DNA from: Panorpa germanica | Taxonomy: Eukaryota > Arthropoda > Insecta > Mecoptera > Panorpidae | Assembly (NCBI GenBank): GCA_963678705.1 | Contig: OY783219.1 | Location: 2,604,001-2,668,000, forward strand | Direction: 5' to 3' | DNA length: 64,000 nt | Part shown: in pieces, positions 59,096 through 64,000 of the stretch | Layout of the letters: the number at the start of each line of letters is the position of its first letter | Position numbering within the stretch: the first letter of the stretch is position 1 | Position numbers and translations under genes: made by a program | Notes under the pieces: generated by a model | Database searches by the model: none | Told to the model about the DNA's origin: nothing | Seen by the model: the letters and a program-made list of their open reading frames with translations, nothing else

Positions 59096-60599
59096 AAACT
59101 AAAAATATTATTTTCATTTGCACGTCATATAGAAAAAATTATGGAATAGTAATTAAACTAAACCAGTTTTTGATATATTTCTTTATTTGAATTTCCGGTT
59201 GTGATTAATTCGATTAGCACCAGTTGTAATGGAGATGATCTGCTAGTGGTTATCCTGCTTGCATCATAACTCATCGGTGCAATTGATCTTGTACCCGTAC
59301 TACCAGTTTGCAGCTAAACGTTAAAGCTATAGTACAAATTACGAGAGTTCGGTGGTTACTTATGTTTAAAAGAGGTTATAAGAGCGGTATAAATCCAATA
59401 TACGATAATGAACTTGATCTAATTCGTGTCTATGTACATTCTAAAAGAATTAGTGGACAATGCTTTTTTATTGAATCAGAGTTTTATACGGCACACTTGT
59501 CTTAAGTATGAGTCGCCGCCGAACTCTTATAATTTGAACTATAACTTTATCAACTTGTCGTTCGCCAGTAGCATCCACTCGCTTTGCACTCGATTCCAGT
59601 GCTGGTAAACCTGATGTATACATCTCTTTATCTGTAAGACAAAATGTGTACGTACATAATCAATTTAATTTGATAACAACCAAACCCAGAAAATATAACT
59701 CTGATCTAAAGGTCAAGCACCGTAACAACTTTTCACAATACCCAATCGAGCGCGTGGAAAATGGGACAATTTTTCCTGGCGCAAGGTGGCACATTGGTTT
59801 GTTTAGTACCATTACTTCATGGTATTTTTTATTATTTGTTAACTTAACTGGTTGACAACCCATGTGGCACTGGTTTCAATCCTGTTCGACAGGAGCGTGG
59901 CTCTCACCTTCCCCCCTCCCCGTCCCTTCTTCTCAACTAGTCGTGCATGCACTCGGTACCTGTTCTGTCTTGTCTTGATTTCTTGGTTATTGTTTTATGC
60001 TATCGTGCGACCACTTTTTCTCAATTCGTGTGACCGGATGTACCATAGCTGGAACTTTGATCTCCACGTTCTAGCGTACTCGGACAGTAACAGTAGACGG
60101 TTTATGTCTGGACACAATAGATGGCGTTGCATGCCTCGGCGTTCATGTACCATAAAATTATGACGACGAAAACCGTCAAGTTAATGTCAAATTATTGTCA
60201 AGTTTGATAATAAATCTAATATTAAAAGAGAAAATTCATGAAGTTTCCACCGTTTAAATCATATCCTTACATTTTCAATTGACTCGTTATATTTCCTGCA
60301 ATGAATTTTCCACCATCTTAAGGATTTTCCCCAGAAAAAACACCAATGTATGATAAAACAAGCAGACTCTGCAGCGCAAGCCGTTATAAACATTAGTGCC
60401 CAAAATATTATCATCTTAAAGATAAAATATTGCAGTTTTTTGTGCTCTGAATTAATATTCATCTATCACAAGTCCATATAGCTGGTCTTCCTTCTCACTT
60501 TGTCTAACTCAATCTCAATCTCTGTCTCTCTTTCGTTCTCCTTCTCTTCGTGTAGTGGTAATATACTCCCTTAAGATCATTAGTTGAGGCGTACTACAG
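59096..60599. other. No gene seen
   Basis: Unsupported frames only, the longest 103 codons at 59852-60163. A pyrimidine-rich tract lies at 60480-60550. Confidence 0.4.
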
Positions 60600-61135
60600 C
60601 ATTAAAAATCAGGACCGGACTTACGAATATCAGGCAGAAAAGAAACATTAACGTTAGAAGTAAAAATGAGTGTTCTTGTAATTAATTTTGTTTTATTTTC
60701 TATTTCTAACACATAAGGGAAGTAAGAAAACGAGGTATTGAGGAAAAGAGGACAGAGAAAATATGCAGGATGTGTGGGAAAGAGGAGGAGAATTCGAATA
60801 GTAAAGTACAAAGAGGAGTAAGTCTAGATGAGATATTGCAAGGGAGGAGTAAAGGAAGAGGATGGAGCGCGAAAGTAAGAGGAAAGAGAAGATGGAAGGA
60901 ACTAAGGGTAAAGAGGACTAGCGCGGAAATAAAGAAGAATAGCGCAGGGTGTGCGGAACGGAGATAGAAATATTGGAGCACATTAAGTTTTCATGTGAGA
61001 AAAAGATAATAAGCGAAAAGAATATTGTGCAGTGAAGAGAAAAGGTGGATGGCGGAGATAGAAAAAAGAGCGGGGAAAGAGAAGAATTGGCAGAGTAGAA
61101 ACAGGAAGGAGAGTAGCAGGAGAAGCTAGCTTGTG
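60600..61135 (+). mobile_element. LINE 3'-end relic with two knuckle-like segments
   Basis: KICRMCGKEEEN at about 60750-60790 and RRVCGTEIEILEHIKFSCEK at 60944-61003 both resemble the C-terminal cysteine knuckle. In the second, the first Cys codon has become Arg. The order suggests an internal duplication or two overlapping insertions. Downstream text (TGGATGGCGGAGATAGAAAA) is collinear with 42850 and 49108. Confidence 0.6.
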
Positions 61136-62164
61136 TCCGGCCCTGTCTATAGATATATGCAGCCAAAATATACAAGGGTTTTATTATGCTAAAAGAAAAA
61201 ACAATTTATTACACTATATTATATGCGCCACCTACAACAGATTTTTAAAGTAGCAGATATTTTTCATTTCCACTGTTTTTTCCCTTTCCCGTTCCCTTCG
61301 CGTCTTTATTTTTTTGCTGCCAGCTCTCTTTTGTTCTTGGCAATGGTTTTAGACAAAAAAATTACAAATAGGATTTATATGGGTACATGTATTATGCCAG
61401 GCTGAGCTCGACACCCGCCTACCGCACCCCGTCTCTCACCCTGCATCTCACTGCTTCCGTAAATGCTGCAGCTCATTATATATTAAGAAGAAGAAGAGAA
61501 TTACGGATTAAAAAATATAAAATACACAAATCTGTGAATTAATCAAGTCAATATCTTGGAAATCCTTCATGGAGCAAGATAGATGGCCGTTGTACTGCGC
61601 TTTATGTGTATACATATGTATGATAAGGATGGCCATAAATATACAGGGTGCAACGCAATAAGCTTTACATTTTTGCAAGGTCTGCCTTCCCAAAAAACAC
61701 TGTACATTGGCCGATTTCCTCGACTAAAAAGAAAGCAACAAATAAACATATCAATTAAAATTTATTCTTAATTTAATAAGTTGGCATAAATGAAACATTA
61801 AATTTAATTGCTTCCTGCTTTCGCCACAAGTTAGGGATGGAAGGGGGACGTCGCTGTGATTGTGACTTCAAGGTTGAGGAAGGGGGGAACTGATACAGAA
61901 TCAATTCAGAGTCATGAAGACTTGAGATATTATACAACGAATCCATTGGCTCTACTTGAGTCCACTGCTCCAGCGCATCCAGTATCTTGATGTTAAAGAG
62001 ATGATGGTAGATGTTTTATTTTGTTAAATGATAAAAATTATGTGCATTGGTGGACGTAAACTCTCTTACTATATGAAAAAGACCATATTCTACTCTTGTT
62101 GTGTGTAATTAAGGTGAGACACATATTTTTCTCTTTCTTTTCCAATTTTAAATCACCATGAGCT

Positions 62165-62425
62165 GACCTCTTTTAGGGCTTTACTCAATTTTTACTTATC
62201 TGTCAACTTTCTCTTCCAATTTGCAATACCAATTTTCGTTAGGTCTTCTTTCACTTGCCCTAGTGTCTTTTTCTTTTTTCCACCCATTGGTCGCAATAGG
62301 TTCAATTCTTTCCACATGTTCTAACCATTCTCCAATGGTCTGCTTTCTTTTAATTGCAGTTATAATATAGATTTCTCGATATTTCCACATCTGTTCATAT
62401 TCACCACTGTCCATTTTCATATACT
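62165..62425 (-). mobile_element. LINE polymerase C-terminal fragment, minus strand
   Basis: The minus strand reads TAIKRKQTIGEWLEHVERIE and then RRPNENWYCKLEEKVDR at the end. This is the WxGHVERM...GRPxxxW block common at the 3' end of RTE/jockey-like endonuclease-reverse transcriptase LINEs. One or two frameshifts lie between the two parts. It is a different subfamily from the purine-rich plus-strand LINEs. Confidence 0.55.
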
Positions 62426-64000
62426 ACACCATATATTATTGCAAAAATCTTTTGCAAATCTGCAAGAACCTAATAAAATCAATAAGAGTGTATTAGTGCT
62501 GTTAGAGGAATAGAAGGCGTTTGTGTGAAAAGCCATCGGTGTGAACTTCGTTTAAATCGGATATTTGAATAGGACAAACGAAGCATGAGTGAAACGTTTC
62601 ATCCCGCTACTCCGTCCGCTTTTAATCAATATAACTTCAAAGTAAAGTCATGCGTTTTATTACGCGTTCTGCTGGTTACTTTTAGCGTTAATATTTACTT
62701 AGTGATCCTAGCCAACAACAGTAATAATTTCCAAAAATCTCGAATGTTAATATACATTTTAAAAGCAAAACTAATTAAATGTTTACAACAGGAGTTCGTT
62801 TAAAGCGATATAAGTATTTCACATTAAAAAATTAAAAGCATTTTCATAACATTTTCCACTAACTAGTAATTAAAAATATTTTAATTATAATTTTCCCATT
62901 TTCTTCTATAATAAGTATAAACCTATATATTTTTTAGGTACAAATATATTTTTTATGTTACTAAATTTTTATCCTTTCGAACGATACCCTTGACAATTGT
63001 AATTCAAGAGGCGTTCGTTTGGTCCTTCGCGCCGGATTCTGGGGTGGGGTGGTTTAGTCGTTTCGACAACCCCGTGTTTTATTTAATGTAATAATAACAC
63101 GACCGGTGTACAAAGTCGACCTTTATGCACCGTTCACAAATAATACCTTCTAATTGGAACTAATAGGCAATGGACGAACAAACGGACGGTACGAATCGTT
63201 CCGTCGATAACAGGGGGAAGGGTGCGAGGGGATTGTTGAAGCAGGGTCAAGGGTCAACCTTGTTCAACTTTGTAACAGTACGTATAAAAGTGTAATATGC
63301 TGGTTATGTTTTAAGCGTTGATATTTTTATTTTTATCTGGGAATATTTTCAAGAGCACGAGCATGTGATTTTGCTATTGATTTCTGCATTGTCTAAACTT
63401 GCAATTCTACATTTTACAACGTCATTGATCTGTGAAATTGTAAAGGTTATCAGTGACGGATATAGTAGGATAGTAATGTAACAAAATACGCCAACGTTAA
63501 TACTAATTGATTTCAGTTTTCGAGCAATATTAACTATAACGCGACGCGACTCAAGACAATATCAACAACTAACTCAAATACAAAATAATTACGTCACAAG
63601 TCACTAGTGGTATTTACACCTATGAGCAACAACAACGAGGTACAACGAACGAAGCCGTCCGGTGTGAAGTTGTTCACGATGTTGACAAGTGTCACGTGAC
63701 AGAAAGTACGATTCCATCGGCTTTATGACGTCAGCAACATCAACCGGTTCACCTCCGAGTGTTGTACTTTGTAGTACACATTTTCTCGCCATGGGGTGTC
63801 ATTACATACACTATGGATGTGTTTGCGTTAGATGTATTTAAGTGACATTACTAAGTAAACGGATAGGGAGGGATATGGGGGTGGACTGACCGACTTACAC
63901 ATTGGCGGATTGTAGTTAGTAGCAAGAGTTGATTGAGTGTGTTTGATTGGGGGTCTGCAATTAACGTCTTGCTCTGTTGGATATGTGCAACACCTGATTT
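62426..64000. other. No gene seen
   Basis: The right edge is somewhat GC-richer (63000-63260 and 63600-63900) with G-rich runs, but I recognise no coding sequence. A first exon or promoter of a gene beyond the window cannot be excluded. Confidence 0.35.

Overview
The window looks like nuclear DNA of an insect with a large, repeat-rich, AT-rich genome. No prokaryotic gene layout is present, host genes are sparse, and worn LINE, mariner, MITE and tRNA-derived SINE fragments are scattered throughout. The only convincing host genes are three intronless, divergent ionotropic receptors (IRs). Large families of single-exon divergent IRs are known from cockroaches and termites, so a polyneopteran source is plausible, but the sequence alone does not prove this.

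Layout. 1-5.8 kb: AT-rich DNA with two purine-rich LINE relics and a SINE-like B box. 5.8-13.0 kb: a tandem array of three minus-strand IR genes (6223-7860, 8394-10046, 10591-12237). Their start codons are 2186 and 2191 bp apart, and their 5' and 3' flanks were duplicated along with the genes. A worn extra copy of the 3' flank, without a gene, lies just upstream of the array (12836-13015). 13-64 kb: no convincing host gene. This stretch holds LINE 3' ends of one purine-rich family (nearly all on the plus strand), mariner transposase fragments (one interrupted by a LINE with target-site duplications), short mariner-derived elements with long inverted ends, a 109-bp palindromic MITE family, a roughly 650-bp unclassified repeat in three copies, another MITE with ~50-bp inverted ends, microsatellites and hexamer arrays.

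The three receptors share one architecture: signal peptide, extracellular region, S1-like lobe, M1, pore loop, M2, S2 lobe, M3. IRs form ligand-gated cation channels in chemosensory neurons, usually together with co-receptors. The co-receptors are not in this window. Copy 2 is a mosaic: its promoter side and N terminus match copy 1, and nearly all the rest matches copy 3, including a block of 302 identical bases. That points to recent gene conversion or unequal crossing-over. I found no clearly new molecular system. The most informative locus is the IR array with its flank relic and conversion tract. I saw no LTR retroelement, retrovirus or Polinton-like sequence.
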